Source of the DNA: Oreocharis arfaki
Lineage: Eukaryota; Chordata; Aves; Passeriformes; Paramythiidae
Length of the DNA: 64,000 bases
NCBI GenBank assembly: GCA_013398015.1
Contig: VZRR01004499.1
Coordinates: 425,611 to 489,610, forward strand
Direction of reading: 5' to 3'
Under the pieces are notes generated by a model. That model made no database searches. It was not told the DNA's origin and saw nothing but the letters and a program-made list of their open reading frames with translations. The number at the start of each line of letters is the position of its first letter. Position 1 is the first letter of the stretch. This document shows, piece by piece, positions 50,099 through 63,412 of the stretch. The translations under genes and the position numbers were made by a program.

Positions 50099-50732
50099 GG
50101 CAAGTTAAAGCTGCCTAAAGACTCATAAGCTGGAGAAGGACTTTTCTTCAGTGATAACAGGTAGTCTAAGAAAATACTTAGATAAAATCCTATTTTTAAG
50201 TTTTCTTTCAATCATTCAGCCAACAGAACAACTACAATTGAGGTTTATTCTCATTAGTGATTAAACCACAATCGTTGAGTTATTCAGTGTTAATTGCCAC
50301 AACTGTCTTGGGTTTGTGTGCTGTAGTGAGCAACTGCAGGTAAGCACCTACTTTAAGAAGGAGGCTTGCTAATAGTGCTATACCACTCTGTGCTCAATAG
50401 CATTATGGGTCTTCCTTTAAAAAAATACTTAAAAACTGGAATAACCTACTTGCTCTGACCTGGACTGCTGGATGTAACATTTAAAGCACGAGTCACTTGA
50501 AACATAATGCAGCAGACTGTTGAGGGAGCAACATTCCTTCAGTGAGATGGATTCTCTCAGGACAAAGTAAGAGGAGCAGAACCTAAATGGCTGCACACTC
50601 GTTTGAAGACAAGCCTGTCCTTTCAGGGTGGAAAGTGCCTCCCCTTGCAGAGGCTGGCTTAAACAAAAGAGAAGCTGGCAAGTCGAAGATCACAAAAACC
50701 AACCACGGGAGGTTGTAAACCGATTTCAGTTT
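50099..50732. other. Unique sequence, no gene seen
   Basis: Ordinary sequence between a simple repeat and a CR1 tail. Nothing supportable. Confidence 0.5.
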
Positions 50733-50790
50733 ACAGAATCAAAGAACCACAGGCTGTTCTGCGTTAGAAAGCATCCACAAGGTTCATCGT
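50733..50790 (-). mobile_element. Probable CR1 3'-end fragment, decayed
   Basis: acagaatcaaagaaccacag followed by gcgttagaaagcatccacaa and ggttcatcg resembles the reversed CR1 end (tcacagaatcacagaatgg ... ttggaagggacccacaagga). Only about 58 bp can be matched. Confidence 0.55.
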
Positions 50791-53700
50791 AGGCATGATC
50801 ACCTCCAGCGCTATCATTATCTGACACCAAAAGATTCTTTAATGGAGGTAGTAACAAGATTTACAATTTTTTTCCATTCAAAGAGTATGGTGAAGCATAA
50901 CATCAAAGATTATACAATATAATAATGAAATTATATGCCTGTGTGTGTTTCTGTGATGTCTTATGGCACTTCTGTGATTTCTTATCTGCCTGCCCCCTTA
51001 ATATTTAGTCTAAGTTATCATTCCCACTTACCTGTTAATTTTATGTTGTTCTTTCTAAGCAGCTGACACCCTGACACCACTTCCACAAGCACATCTAGAC
51101 ACTTGTAGGAGTTGACACTGTGCCAGTCTGTCTTTAGATGCAGATTAATAAAAATGTACATTGTTTGACACAATGATGTATGCTCTTTCATTTATACAAA
51201 ATAAAACTCTGAGGATGGTAAAAGCCTCTGGGTTTAGAGTCTTCTGAAGTGATCATTCCTTCTAGCAGCTCTGGAGCAGAGCAAGCTTCCTTTAAAAGGC
51301 AAAGTGTGAGTGTTTTTCAAGAGCATTGTTGAGAATAATAGATTTTAGCACACAACTGTAGTTGTGAGGTACAGTATATACATACTTGCTGCTGTTGACT
51401 TGTCTCAAAAATAAATACTTACATTTGACTGATGTTGCAGTCAAATCTCTTTTAATTGGACATCGTTACTGTGCTGAATATGGCCACGTTGTTACTCACG
51501 TGCCTATGAAATCATGTCGTTCTTGATGGGGTGAACAAACAGAAAGGTTTGTATTAGGCTCCACAGAGACATTTTCTCCTTCTCTACTAAAACTTGTAGC
51601 TCCTTTTTCACTCTTCTACCCATCTGGAGCTTCTTTGTATCATATTAGTATCTTTCAATACTGTTATGTGGAATGCTGCACCAAAGTTAATACAATTAAT
51701 TGATTTTTAAAAATGCTCAAAACTCATTTTGCAAGATCATTCGCTTAAGGGCTGGTTGCCAAAATTAAAGAAGTAAAACATTTCTACAATTTCTGGCACA
51801 AAAATACATTTTCTTTATTTGTAGTATACTGAGATAAACCACGATAAGGCAGCTCAAAATGACATCAGAGTAGCCTTATATACTTCAAGTGAAAGTACAA
51901 AATTTACATCCTGTTTTTCTCTCTGTTCTCATATGCTGTGTTTGGATCCAAACCCCCTCTGCTCTATTTCTCCAACAAACTTGCTTACCAAAGAAAAATG
52001 TCAAATGCTCCTCCACAGATGCAGGCATAGAAGTGACCTATTAGTGATCTTAAATTTCCAAAATGCTTTAGAAGGAAAGCTGTCCAAACCTGCCATAGAG
52101 CAGCTCCATAGAAGCAGTTCAACATTGAAATCCTTCAGTTTAGCAGTATCCACACAAACCAGAATGAAACGTTAACATTTTTGTGGCCTGAAAGTCTGCC
52201 TTTTGGGAAATGTCATCAGCAACGGCCCCATTCAGATAACAATCTTATCCTCTTTTCAGGGTTTTCTCCTTGTACTTGCCAGGTACTTTAATTGCATTTG
52301 TAGTTACATACTTGTCACTATTTATCCTGTTCTTGTTCAAGTCATCTGTTTCTTAAAGTTTTTTTTTTCATGTAGGTCTGAAACTCTGGACATACTCATG
52401 TATAGTCTCACATCCTCCATTCTAACATCCTATACCAATCAGAGATGAACTTTCCTGAAACTTAGGTTATATTATACAAGACTCAATTTTGGTGGAATAA
52501 ATCTAATAGGTTTTCTTGTTCCATAGTTAATGTTGAATATGAACAATAATATGGATTTAACACAACTCACCTTTCATTTTCTGCTCTTTTTTTTTATCCC
52601 ATGGTATGTATTTCTGCAAGCTAGATCACGTGTATGTCTGTATCTTTTTGTGCGTGTGTGTGTGTTCTTGACAGAGCACAGAGATTCAATGAATTTCCTT
52701 TAATTTTGCTTTGTGGGGTTAGAATCTCTGACACTCTCAAAATTATTTTTTCAAAAGCCAAGAGCTAACTGGTTTTGAAATATCACTGGAGACATCAATG
52801 ATACCTCCTTCCCTGAGAAGAAAAGAATATATATAAAAATTGATGGAATTCCCTCAAACTGCACTTTTCTAAAATACAGGATTGTAGAGTAAAGAATAGT
52901 TGGAAGATCAAATGTCACAGCAAGTCTCTCAGTCCTTAAGTGATTGAATACTTCAGAAGAAATATGTATCCATCATAAACAAACATGATTTGCTTTTCTC
53001 CTCCTTTTATGTATTCTTTCCTTCTTGTCTTGCAAAACTCCTTATTCATTTCCTAGAAAAACCTTTCTTTATGAAGACTAACTGGAAAGCGGGTAATTAT
53101 TCTTAGAGCTGTCAGTGACTGCTGCTCTGAAACAAGAGTTGAGAAATTAAAAGGAAATAGCAATGGAAACTGCTGGAAACCTAGAAACAATTTAATCTGA
53201 AGTTATCTTGTTTCTTTAAAACTTGCTTGGGCAAAGTCAAAAACATCCTTTTTTTTCTCCAGGAGAGCACAGTATTTCCAACTGTGATTCATGATTTATT
53301 TCTCACTGTACACAGGTTTATTTATTTCCCTTTTCTTCAAGAATACGTCCCCCATGTTTCTTCCTCCCTAATGTTCACCAGATGTAAAAAGCAGCCTGAG
53401 AGACTCTGCAGCATTCCTCACCTTCTCGCTTGCTAAACCATCAACCAGATTCTCAAAAGGAAAAGCAGTCGTAGTTGTCAAGACTACCTGTGATAAGACG
53501 TTGTTTTTCTTTCTCCTTCTGGTTTCCTGGGGGTAATGTGTTCATTTCAAGAAGCATTTTTGCCCTGTATTTATCAACAAACTTACAGCAGAGAGCCAGG
53601 ATGACCTGTCACACATGTGTTGGGCTTATGTGAGGGAAGGGACAACTGGAACAACTGGACAGTGCCCAGGCTGGCTCCTGATCACTGTGCCCATTTTCTC

Positions 53701-55253
53701 TGCCTCTGTGTCTCCCAGCTGTTGAGGGGGTGCTCAAACGTGTCATAAATATCATCCAAGTCAGGAGAGAGCAGAGGGTTTCACAGAGACAGAATTTTGC
53801 ACAAAGCTATGGTTTGGTTGGATGGATCATCCCCAAACCTGGTTAGAACTTTATATACTCTTGGTTTTGGTCATGGCTGTCCTGGTACTCCTGAGATGTG
53901 GTGCACTGTGATCTTACAGTTAGTTATGAGAGCTCACTGTGGCTTTTGCTTAGAAGCTGAGCTACACAGACCCAGTGGGCTTCTTATGGCCTTTAAAGCA
54001 ATGAAAAAAGGTTTTTCCCTCATTTCTTCAGAAAGACATATCTGCTGTTGAGGTCAGCTTTGGCTTAGGTTTTGGCAAGCTGCAGTTTCATGGACAAGTG
54101 CAAGAAGGCCAGTTCCTACTTTTTAGAATTGCACTGGCAAACCTGGGGGGGAACGGTCTTATCTTCCTTTTTCAGTCTTGTCTAATCAGCAAGCCATTTA
54201 TCTTTTGGTTTTCCTTTAATCATTCCTCATTCTTCTGAAGACCAATCTAATAAATTCCACTTTTTATTTTTATTTCGAGTTGTTGAAGTTTTTCCTTTAA
54301 CTAAAACTTGGGCTGAAAATTTCAAAAACATGGGTGGAGAAATTATGAAGAAAATCCTGTAAAGCTCAGCAGCTGTCTAAGTCCCAGTTTTTCATTAAAC
54401 TCATAAAAAATTTTATTAATTTCATTCATCAAAAAATGATTTTAATTTCATTAAAAATATTTAGCAAATAGATATCACTTCTGTAGGTGCTTAAGTAGAA
54501 GCAAAAAAATTGTAGTTTGCTTTATCTTCTCTCACACACAGTTCTTCTAGATTTCAGTGCTTATAATTGTTTATTTAAGACTGATTTTTTTCCTGAAACT
54601 GGGTTTATTTCCTACTGATCTTGGAGGAAAGAAGGAAGGATTGCTTACATGTTCATTTGATTCTTTCAGTACATAAATCAGGTTTCACTTCAGAGACACA
54701 AGTTCATTGCAGTCAGAAAAGTATGTGTCTCTTTCTACTCTTGGTGTTTAAGAGTCGAGAAAATAATGGGAAACCTTCTCCCACAATAAGAAATGAAAAA
54801 CAACCCATGCCCTTAAACTTGTGTCCAATGTCCAGCAGTTAACGCAATCCAAAGGCTACAATTATTCACAGAATTTTAACAGAGCTACATGGTTCTCATG
54901 GAGCTTTTCTATTTCTATTTACTTTTCTTTATGCAAACCTAGGTTTTCCGTTGTGTTCTTGCCAGCCAAGTGTTGCAATGTGTCTGGAAAATAAAAAGGC
55001 ACCCCATGGGGAGCTTTCATCCTAATCCCGCTACCTGTATGTGTCCCCAGCGAAGGAGCAAGTTGTGGTAGCACAGCCAGAGTCAGCAAACTCCACTTAC
55101 CACACAGAGGCAATTGCCAGTTGTGTGCTGCCATGAAACGTGCCAGGTAGTGGAAAATGGCACACAGGGACAAGCACTTCCCAGCTGAAGCACATTACAG
55201 TAAAACTGTTCTTAACAAAGCGTGTTCTTTGCAGGTGGAGAAATGGTTTTTAG
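50791..55253. other. Unique A+T-rich sequence, no gene seen
   Basis: About 4.5 kb with no recognised mobile element. A short GT run lies at about 52650-52665. A minus frame at 54919-55173 contains a good donor-like site (see finding). Confidence 0.5.
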
Positions 55254-55300
55254 CATGGAATCACAGGGTATTTTACATTGGAAATGACCCTTAAGATCAG
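55254..55300 (-). mobile_element. Probable CR1 3'-end fragment, decayed
   Basis: catggaatcacagggtattt followed by acattggaaatgacccttaa and gatcag resembles the reversed CR1 3' end (tcacagaatcacagaat ... ggttggaaggaccttaaagatc). Only about 47 bp are recognisable. Confidence 0.65.
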
Positions 55301-58300
55301 TCTGTGAGGGGGTCCTCTCAAAGAATGAGGAAATTTTTGCGTTTTCCTACTTTTGTTTTATTTTTAATTGCTATTCTGTGTTGAAACTTCAGATATGTGA
55401 ATCTTTCCTACATCCACAGAGGATGTATTAAAGATAAGCCTTTTCCCTTCAGAAGAACTGTATTGGGATTCCTCACTGAATTAGTGTTCCAAATTTCCAG
55501 GATCCCCAGCAACCTACAGCTGTAATCACAGCGCTAGAGCTTGCACCCCCAGCTTTCTTTCTTGCAATGTACTTGGATTTAGTAATATCTGAAGTCCTGC
55601 CAACCTCTTCTCAGACACAGCCTACCAGGTGGGCTGCAAAAGGCCTAGGAGCATTGAAAAAGGTGCTGTTAAAAGAAAACTGACAACCTGATTCCCAGCA
55701 TCAGAAAATGAACAAATAGCTACAATGGATATAACTACAAAAGAAATAGTTAAAATATTTTCATACAGATTCTTGTCTTTTTCAAGGTACATTTGGTAAT
55801 GGCCATGCTATCTTTTCCTAATGTGTGAAATGCAATACTCTTCTAAAAGCTTTGTTCAGACTTGAGACCATAGACTTTCTTTGTGTCCCTGGAACAGCTG
55901 TTTCGAAGTGTTTTAAACCATTGGGCTGCTGCCAGACCTCAGTGTTTTTCTGTTTTCCAACACAGTTTTTACAAATTTTAAATTGAAAACCTTTTAATAT
56001 ATTTTTGCAAACAGCTCACCATGACCTTAGACCAACATTTCAGTGGAAATGTTGAACAGGAAAGGATTGTACTCTGTGAATCTCTGCATTGAAATGCCTT
56101 TTGGACGTAAAATAAATAACAGAGAAACAAATTATTTGCAAATGCTAATCCTTTGCAGGAGACAGACCAGATCATAGCTTGTTCTATGTAACTGATAGTG
56201 GCAGCTGATTCAGTTAATGGAATTAGCATGAAAATTGCTGATTTGCCTAGTTGCAAAGTTATCGCTGATCAATACTCTGTCTGTTACATAAGATGCTCTA
56301 AAATCTGTTCCTAGGATATCTAGGACAAGTATGAAATTCGAATGTGATAATGTTTTTTTAACGAATGTATTTTTAATTACTTCCTCTAAGAAAAGTGTCT
56401 AGCACCTGGGTGACCATTATATTGCAGGATGGCAGTGTCTAGAAAATCTCTGCACTATTTCACACTTTTAAGAATATATGAGAGTTCAGACTTGATGTTT
56501 CTTTTTTTTTTCCCTGCGGGTAGTTAAAATCAAAAGCTAAAAATATAAGTTTTTCTTTGCAGATGCCTGAATTCATTAGTGAAGAATGAAATATGAGGAC
56601 GTGCAGCCTTTCAACTCTTACTGTTAACAAGTTCTGTGTTCTCAAGTCATTTTAAGTGAATCCTACTGGCACAAGCCCTGAAATGCTGAAAGAAAGGTGC
56701 CTACCTTAGGTGTTAGAGCAGTCTGAAGTGTATTTAGATGGCAATATTTAAAAACTGTCTGTAAAAGCAAGCAATGCTAATTGCACAGTGAGGTTTGCCA
56801 AGACTGTAAGAAAATTCCCAGTGCATGTTACAGCAAATACCATCAAGACAACGAATCACTGACTGGATCACAAGAACAAACACGGTAACATTTTGTTATG
56901 TTACTCACTAAAATGGCCTGTCCATTTGCTGTTCGTTGCTCTAATGTAGAATACCTAAGCTGATCATGGGAGCCAAACTTCCACCATAAAAATAGAGAGA
57001 ACATTCACCACTGGTATGTTTGAGTGCAATCCCTGCCATTTTTTCACTATTTCAGCTTCTGCAGATGTGCTTTCTTCTCCCCTTCCCTTAGTGAAATACA
57101 TGTAGCCTTTGTCCTCCATGCAGCTCTGTATGAAGTGCAAGTACGACATGGAACAACGCTTCTGATTTTAAGAGCAGAGCATGAAAGGAGTTTAGAGAGG
57201 TAAACAAAAAGACTTGAAACAATCTCTATCCCTGATGGCTTTCTCAAAAGGCTTGAGTTCAGCTTTATCACCATTACCAGGGATTGCAGCCCAGTGTAGA
57301 ACAAAAAATCCTGAATTCTTTGCCCAGTGATATATGAGCAAGTTACCTGATTCATTTAGCCAGAGATCCTTTACTACCTCAACACCATGTGGGCAATGCT
57401 GAGAATCCTTTGGTCACCATGACTGAGGAAGAGTAGAGTCAAGTAAAAAATCATTCTTTCAGTGTTTATCTAAATCACTGTGATAAATCCATGCAAATAC
57501 AAGAAGAAAATAAATTAAAGATTTTAACAAGTACAATTAGGAAAAAAAAAAAAGGGAGAGAGAAAACCAAGCAGATGTGCAATATCAAAGAACCCATGCT
57601 GCTTTGGTTCAGGTCAGAACCAGAATAATTTTTTGCAGTAGCTGGGACAAGGGGTAGCCAGGCCATGGAGTTTATTCTGTACCACTTCATGTCAGTGCTA
57701 GGGGTGGGAGAAAGGGACCTTTTTTCTGAGTAGAAGGGGTTCCTCCCTGTCAAGAAAATGCGGTGGAGGGATGTGTCTGGTACTTTCTATTATTGGTTTA
57801 TTTTTTCATGTGAATCTTTTTTTTCTTATACCCTCTGATACTAATATTTTTGCTGTTTCTGTTCATTGCTGTTTTCAGTAAACTGTTCTTATCAGAACCT
57901 TTCGTCTTTTTTGCCTCCCATTCTCATCTCCATCCCACTACAGTAGGAAGAGGAAGGTGAGGGGTGAGCAAGAGAGTGATATGTGGTTTTGGACAGTCTT
58001 AGTGGAGGCACTGGTTTGGGCAGCACCATTCCAAAGCCACAACACATGGTAATCCTGACATTTGAATTATATTACCCTCAGGTCTTATTTATTTGTCATG
58101 ACAGTTGTCTATTAATGTCTTCTCTATGCCCCCTTTTGAATCTGTGATGTATGTTTGTCTCTGTTTCATCTGAGTTTCTTCTATGGTGCTTCATGAAGAA
58201 CCATGTAATTCAGCATGGCACGTTATTATGTTATTCCCAGTAATTAATATTTTACTTTGCCTACAGGTTAAATGAACTGTTTTGCCTTGGTGTTTCAACT

Positions 58301-59895
58301 TTTCTTAGTCTATACTATGTGCAGTCCTGGTAATGATTTTAAATAAAATGAGCCAAAAGAGCCTCATCGTGTTCTTGCAGGTAAATATAATTTGAAAGAA
58401 AAAACTACTAATTATCCTCTCTGATTATTATTACCTACCATCAGCTCATCAGCCCACCTCACAGCCCACCTGTACACCTTCTGTTCCCATAAAGCTGTTC
58501 TCTAGAGAGAGAATGGAATTAATGGAATTTAATGGAATTCCAAGAGATAGAAAAGGGGGGGAAAAAATAAAACCAGACAAAATTATGCTTCATATCTTTA
58601 CTATGCTATCTAATGATGCTGTATTTGACTTTTTTTCCCTGAAGCACCACCAGTGTTATCAAATGGATTGATTTCTAAGCCCTTAATCTCTTCCTTACAC
58701 TGATGTGCCTTCCTTTTCAGAGTTTGGAGAATCAGGTACACTATGCCATTTCAACTTGCAACAAATAAAAATGCCACTCATTTGATGCTTTATCTGATGG
58801 ATATTTCCCCTCTTCTGCAGTGTAAGGGGATTGTGTTCAATGAGAATCTGCTTTTGCCCAATTTTTTTTGTGGTCACTGTTGTAGTATCTCCTATAATGT
58901 TTTCGCTCAGAGTTTTCTGTAAAGAAACCCCATATTTGAAAACTATGATAGCTCAGACAAGCATTGAACTCAATGCTGGTTTTGATGTAGTCAAGAGAAA
59001 ACATAGAACATCTATTGACAATGCCAAAGCAGCGACTGTACTGAAATGGTTTACCACTGACTTTACTCAGAGGAAGACCTTGCCAAGGATCTCCAGCACA
59101 TACTTTGCAGCTGTTTCTCAGGAGGCCTAGAATTTCCATTAAGTTGTTCTTGGCAGAATGTAAGGTGTTAGGGAAGCCAAGTTTTTAAGAAGAAGATTAA
59201 ACTGAGTGCTTTTAAAAATAAATTGACACATTCAAGGTGTCAATCCCAAAAGAAATTGTTTGTATTGACCTTTTTGGAGTCTACTAGACATGACTTGGAG
59301 TTTTGATTGAGCACTACAAAGCAAGGCTTGGCAATAGAACTCCCAATGTCTTCCCATCAAATACTCTGTCAGTATTTGAGCAAAGAACTGCTTTTTCATA
59401 GACTGCGGTAGCATAGACAGTGGTATCAACCCAGTACCAGGCAGCTGATGATATTCTGCCCTTTTGCTAAAGGATTCTTCCAGCACTGTAGAAGTCATTT
59501 TCTGGCAGATTGTGAGGCCTTTGCCATCTCTGTGACCACTGCCTTGCCTCAGGGGCAACTGCAGGGCAACTGCAGGCCAACCTAAATCAAAGGTGATCCA
59601 AAAGTGACTTTAGATGTGGAGATGCTCTAGGACATGAGAAGCAAGGGGAGGTAAAAAAATCCAGATTAGGAGAGACGTGAGGAGTATATCAAGATCTATA
59701 TCTAGGTTAAAACTTTGTACCCTCTAGTCTCCTGATATTCTCCCCCTCCTGTGATTCCATGAATAGCTATGAACCTTGGTTCTAGTTAGAAGTTGTCTCT
59801 GGCCTGGAGTTTTTCCTCTTCCCAGTCTTGTCCATGCTTCTTGGAAACAGGTAAAGGCAGCTACAATGACTACATAAACTTCTACAGACATTTCC
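55301..59895. other. Unique A+T-rich sequence with minor repeats
   Basis: No recognised gene or mobile element. It contains an A12 run at 57542-57553, three copies of aatggaatt at 58512-58539 and an 11-bp tandem copy (gggcaactgca twice) at 59553-59574. Confidence 0.5.
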
Positions 59896-60330
59896 TAGAA
59901 CCATAGAGTATCCTGAGTTAGAAGGGACCTATAAGGATCATCAAGTCCAACTCCTGCTCTGCACAGGGCAGCCCAAGAGTCACATCATGACAGCAAGAGT
60001 ATTGTCCAAATGCTTCTTGTACTCTGGCTTAGTACTATGGCCACTTCCCTGGGAGCCTGTCCCAGTGTCCTACCACCGTTAGGTGAAGAACTTTTTTCTG
60101 ATATCCAACCTAAACCCCCCCCGACACAACTTCCCTTGGGTCCTGTCACTGGTCACCACAGGGAAGAGATCAGTGTCTGCCTCTCTGCTTCCCCTTGTGA
60201 GGAAGCTGTAAACTGTGATGAGGTCTCCCTTCAGTTTCCTCTTCTCCAGGCTGGAAAAATCAAGCAACTTCAGGCAATCTTCACAGAGCTTCCCCTCAAG
60301 GCCTTTCACCATCTTCATGGCCCTCCTTTT
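59896..60330 (-). mobile_element. CR1 LINE 3' fragment, ~435 bp
   Basis: On the plus strand it starts near ccatagagtatcctgagtta and agaagggacct, the reversed CR1 3' end, and runs into the ORF2 C-terminus (minus-strand FRLDIRKKFFT near 60080-60115). Homology continues to ttcatggccctcctttt and stops exactly where the next LTR begins. Sequence after that LTR is not CR1, so the copy's own 5' truncation lies at or next to 60330. Confidence 0.92.
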
Positions 60331-60967
60331 TGTGGCGGTGGTACAAGCAGCAGAAGCTGAAACAGACTGTCAAGGAAGCAGTACCACCGCCCGATCGTGG
60401 GTTAGGGCATAGACCTTATCCCCCATCTTTTAACAGGATGTCAATTATAAGTTCCCCCCTCCCCATTTTATTATAATCAGGTTATACATATTCAGTTCTT
60501 GTATTACATATGTATAAGTTCTCGGAAGTTCTGCGTTATTCAATGCCCCATTGGTCCCAGTTCCTGTCAATTTATTGTACCCTCCCCTTGTTGTAGTCCA
60601 TTGGTTGTTGTACCCACTGTTCCTCCCCTGTTCTCCCCTGTTATTGATTCTATGTGCTATCTCCGCCTACAATCTTGTCCCCTTAAAAACCCATGTCACC
60701 ATCACTGGGGGGGCTTTTTACCTCTGCCTCCGTTTGGCGTGCGTCCGTGCTTCCTCTTCCCTTTCCAATAAACGCCACTGGAACGGCAAGCAAAAGCCTC
60801 TCCCTCGCCTCTTTGTCCTGGTGCTGCTGCTCTCTGCCTGCCAGGCGAGCGACCTGCATTTTGGTTGGTAGCTCAGGCTGGGCTCGGACACGGAGGCAGA
60901 GATCCTCTTGTAGTGCCAGCCGGTTATAAGCGCCACCTCCTCTGCCACCTGGCCAGTGCTCGCATCA
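60331..60967 (+). mobile_element. Solo LTR, 637 bp, ERVK-like, with perfect 6-bp target duplication
   Basis: It starts tgtggcggtgg and ends gctcgcatca. CCTTTT lies directly on both sides (60325-60330 and 60968-60973), a perfect 6-bp target duplication, which fixes the edges. In plus orientation a TTAAAAA box at 60684-60690 precedes AATAAA at 60767-60772, as expected for U3, R and U5. CpG sites are frequent from 60700 on (ggcgtgcgtccg, ggcgagcgacc). It shares both termini and most of its first half with the LTR at 18433-18785. No internal genes remain, so the provirus was lost by LTR-LTR recombination. Class is inferred from duplication length. Confidence 0.92.
60684..60772 (+). promoter_or_regulatory. 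LTR core signals: TATA-like box and polyadenylation signal
   Basis: TTAAAAA at 60684-60690 and AATAAA at 60767-60772 are about 80 bp apart, the usual spacing of promoter and polyadenylation signal around the R region of a retroviral LTR. Whether they still work cannot be told from sequence. Confidence 0.55.
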
Positions 60968-60973
60968 CCTTTT

Positions 60974-63412
60974 CCTCATTACCCTCAGTGGAAAGAGGGT
61001 CAAATACACTGTACTGCAGTACAGCTTTGCTGCTGTGATAATCCAGGGCTGGCCTTTCACAGCCTTTTTTTCCATGGCCCTTTGTGAAGATGTGTCCTTA
61101 CCCAGTTTTTCATTAAATGGATTGTCCAAAAGCAGATAAAGTAAACAGGGTTGGAAGTACACATGATTTCAAGGCTGCTCTGTCCCCAAATCCACACTGG
61201 TGAAGTCAAGGATCACCACTTATACTCCTATGCAGGGACTCCTCCAGTGCTGCAACTGGTTCACATACATGAAGAACACTGATTCGTACATTTCAATGAT
61301 GAAGATCTCCCAGGCCTCTATTTGTATATGATTCCTCAGCAAATGTCTTCTCTGACTCTGAGACCAAATCTATTCCCACCTCACCCAGCACACGAAGTGA
61401 CTGTGACAGCATATGAACAAATCTTTAACTGTAGCAGATTCTCTTCCTGTTTGAATTTACCAGGTTAATGTTGACTATAGCTCATGCCTAAACAGAGTTT
61501 TCCACCTGTGTGTGACAAAGTACAGGACCACAAAAGACAGTGATGACTATCTAACAAGGAAAACTGAGGCAAAGAGAGATGATGTGACGTATCTCACTGT
61601 CAGTGAAGATGACCATGTCTCCTGCACCATAAGTGGACTAAATACGTAACATTCTGTGATAGCAGTGTTCTCTTGGTCAGAGATAGCCACTCCAGTATGA
61701 GCTTTGGTGTAGCACATACTGAACACTGCAGGTCTTATCACAAGCCAGCTAGAAACTGATGTGAAAACCTCCCATTGATTTCCAGGGCTTTTGAACAAGT
61801 TGTAGCAGGCAAGGGGGGAGTATTAAGCTACTATACATGCAGCTCTCATTTGTTTTATCAGGGAGGGTAGGAGTGTATTGGAAGAGTGGAGTTTGTCTGT
61901 GACAGATAGCATCAACACTGCAGCAATGTTTATTTTACTATGGCAATATAAATCTTATTGCTCCGTTTAGAGGATGAAGTGAGAACTGCCTGATGGCTGA
62001 TTCAGACTCTACAGTTTCTTATTGCTTTTACGTTGCATGGAGGACAGGGGTGAGGACATTTTATTACATCACCGTATTGGGCCTACTTAAAACAAACAGT
62101 GATTTAAGTTTTGTCTTGAAGTATTCCTCCAAGGCTTACAGACACAAAGTAACTTATCTTTGTGGGACATTCTAGAGAAAAGATGTTCAGTGCTCTTGTT
62201 CAATGGTGATGCATTGCCACTGAGTTTAATTAAAACCAAACGTTTTTTCACTGTAGTCATCAGACCAACTGCATCTGTCCATGTGTGAGAGAGTTCCTGG
62301 CAATTACTGGAGTGGTACTGTATTCCTGCAACACCTGTATGTGTGCAAGACAGTAGCAGAAAAAAACAGCACATAAAATGTCTTCAATTGCTTTTCCTGT
62401 GCTTGTGAAAGACTCAGGTATCTGTGCAATGTCTGTCCTGATAGCACAACTTAATCTCTGAAAAAGAAGAGCTTTCTTTCCACCACAGCTGATAAGGTAT
62501 AATTAGCTTGTGATACTCACTACGGCAAGATACCACTAAGAGTAGACACTTTAGTAGGATTAAATGGACAATGAGAAAGTTTCTAGTTTCAGAAGATAGA
62601 AAATGAATGCATTTATATATGTGTTAAAGGAGAGAGAACCTCCCTTACTTTCCTTGATTTTTTAGCAGAAAATCTTATCATGAGTAGGTTATGCTCAAAA
62701 ATTATTTCTGTCTGCCTCCAGGATAGCCACTGCCACCTGCAATTAAAAATAATGTACAGGAGATGGAATGTGTGGTGTATTATCTTTACAATGTTAAACA
62801 TGAGAAATAAGATAAAAACAACGATCCTAATAAAATGTTCCCAGAAAAAAATGTGCTATTAATACTTTACTGTTTAGCACTATAAATATGCTAATTGTCA
62901 GCTAATTTAAACAGACTTAGCTTGCAGTTGACTTAGACAACCTCCTTTAGAAAATCACAAGGAAGACAGAACAACTGAGGTAGAATCACAGCCCAATCAA
63001 CCCTAGTCTCTGGAGGGACCATATAATTTCAAGAGATTTCTTTTCATCCACTATGTGGGCAAGTCACATACAGTTTCACAGACTGATAGAATTTAAAAAG
63101 AAATTGAGGCACTGGAGACTCAATGAGAGGACAGTAAAATGGAAAAGTGGTAAAGATGGTGCAGGTTTCACCATGACAGGAATAACACGCTGTGAATGTG
63201 TTCATGGAGTTGCCTGAGGATGAGACGGTGCGGTGATCCAAGGAAGAGTGAACTTGAGAACTCAGTTTCTCCTGAATGTTATCTGAACATCAAGTCAAAG
63301 TTATGAAGATTCTCTTCCAGCCACATTTCTTTCCTTTCACACTCCCTGTAATAGTGTTTTTGATTCACCTCTGCCACTGCAGTATGCAAGTGCTTGACAG
63401 AAGGCTGTACTC
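60974..63412. other. Unique sequence, no gene seen
   Basis: About 2.4 kb of ordinary sequence between the LTR target duplication and the last open frame. Nothing supportable as gene or element. Confidence 0.5.

Noticed and set aside
58512..58539. Three aatggaatt units resembling a GGAAT-type satellite core
   Set aside because: Only three short copies with an irregular spacer. No satellite array.
62982..63030. Possible CR1 tail (tagaatcacagcccaatcaa ... ggagggacc)
   Set aside because: The match to the reversed CR1 end is too short and broken to support.
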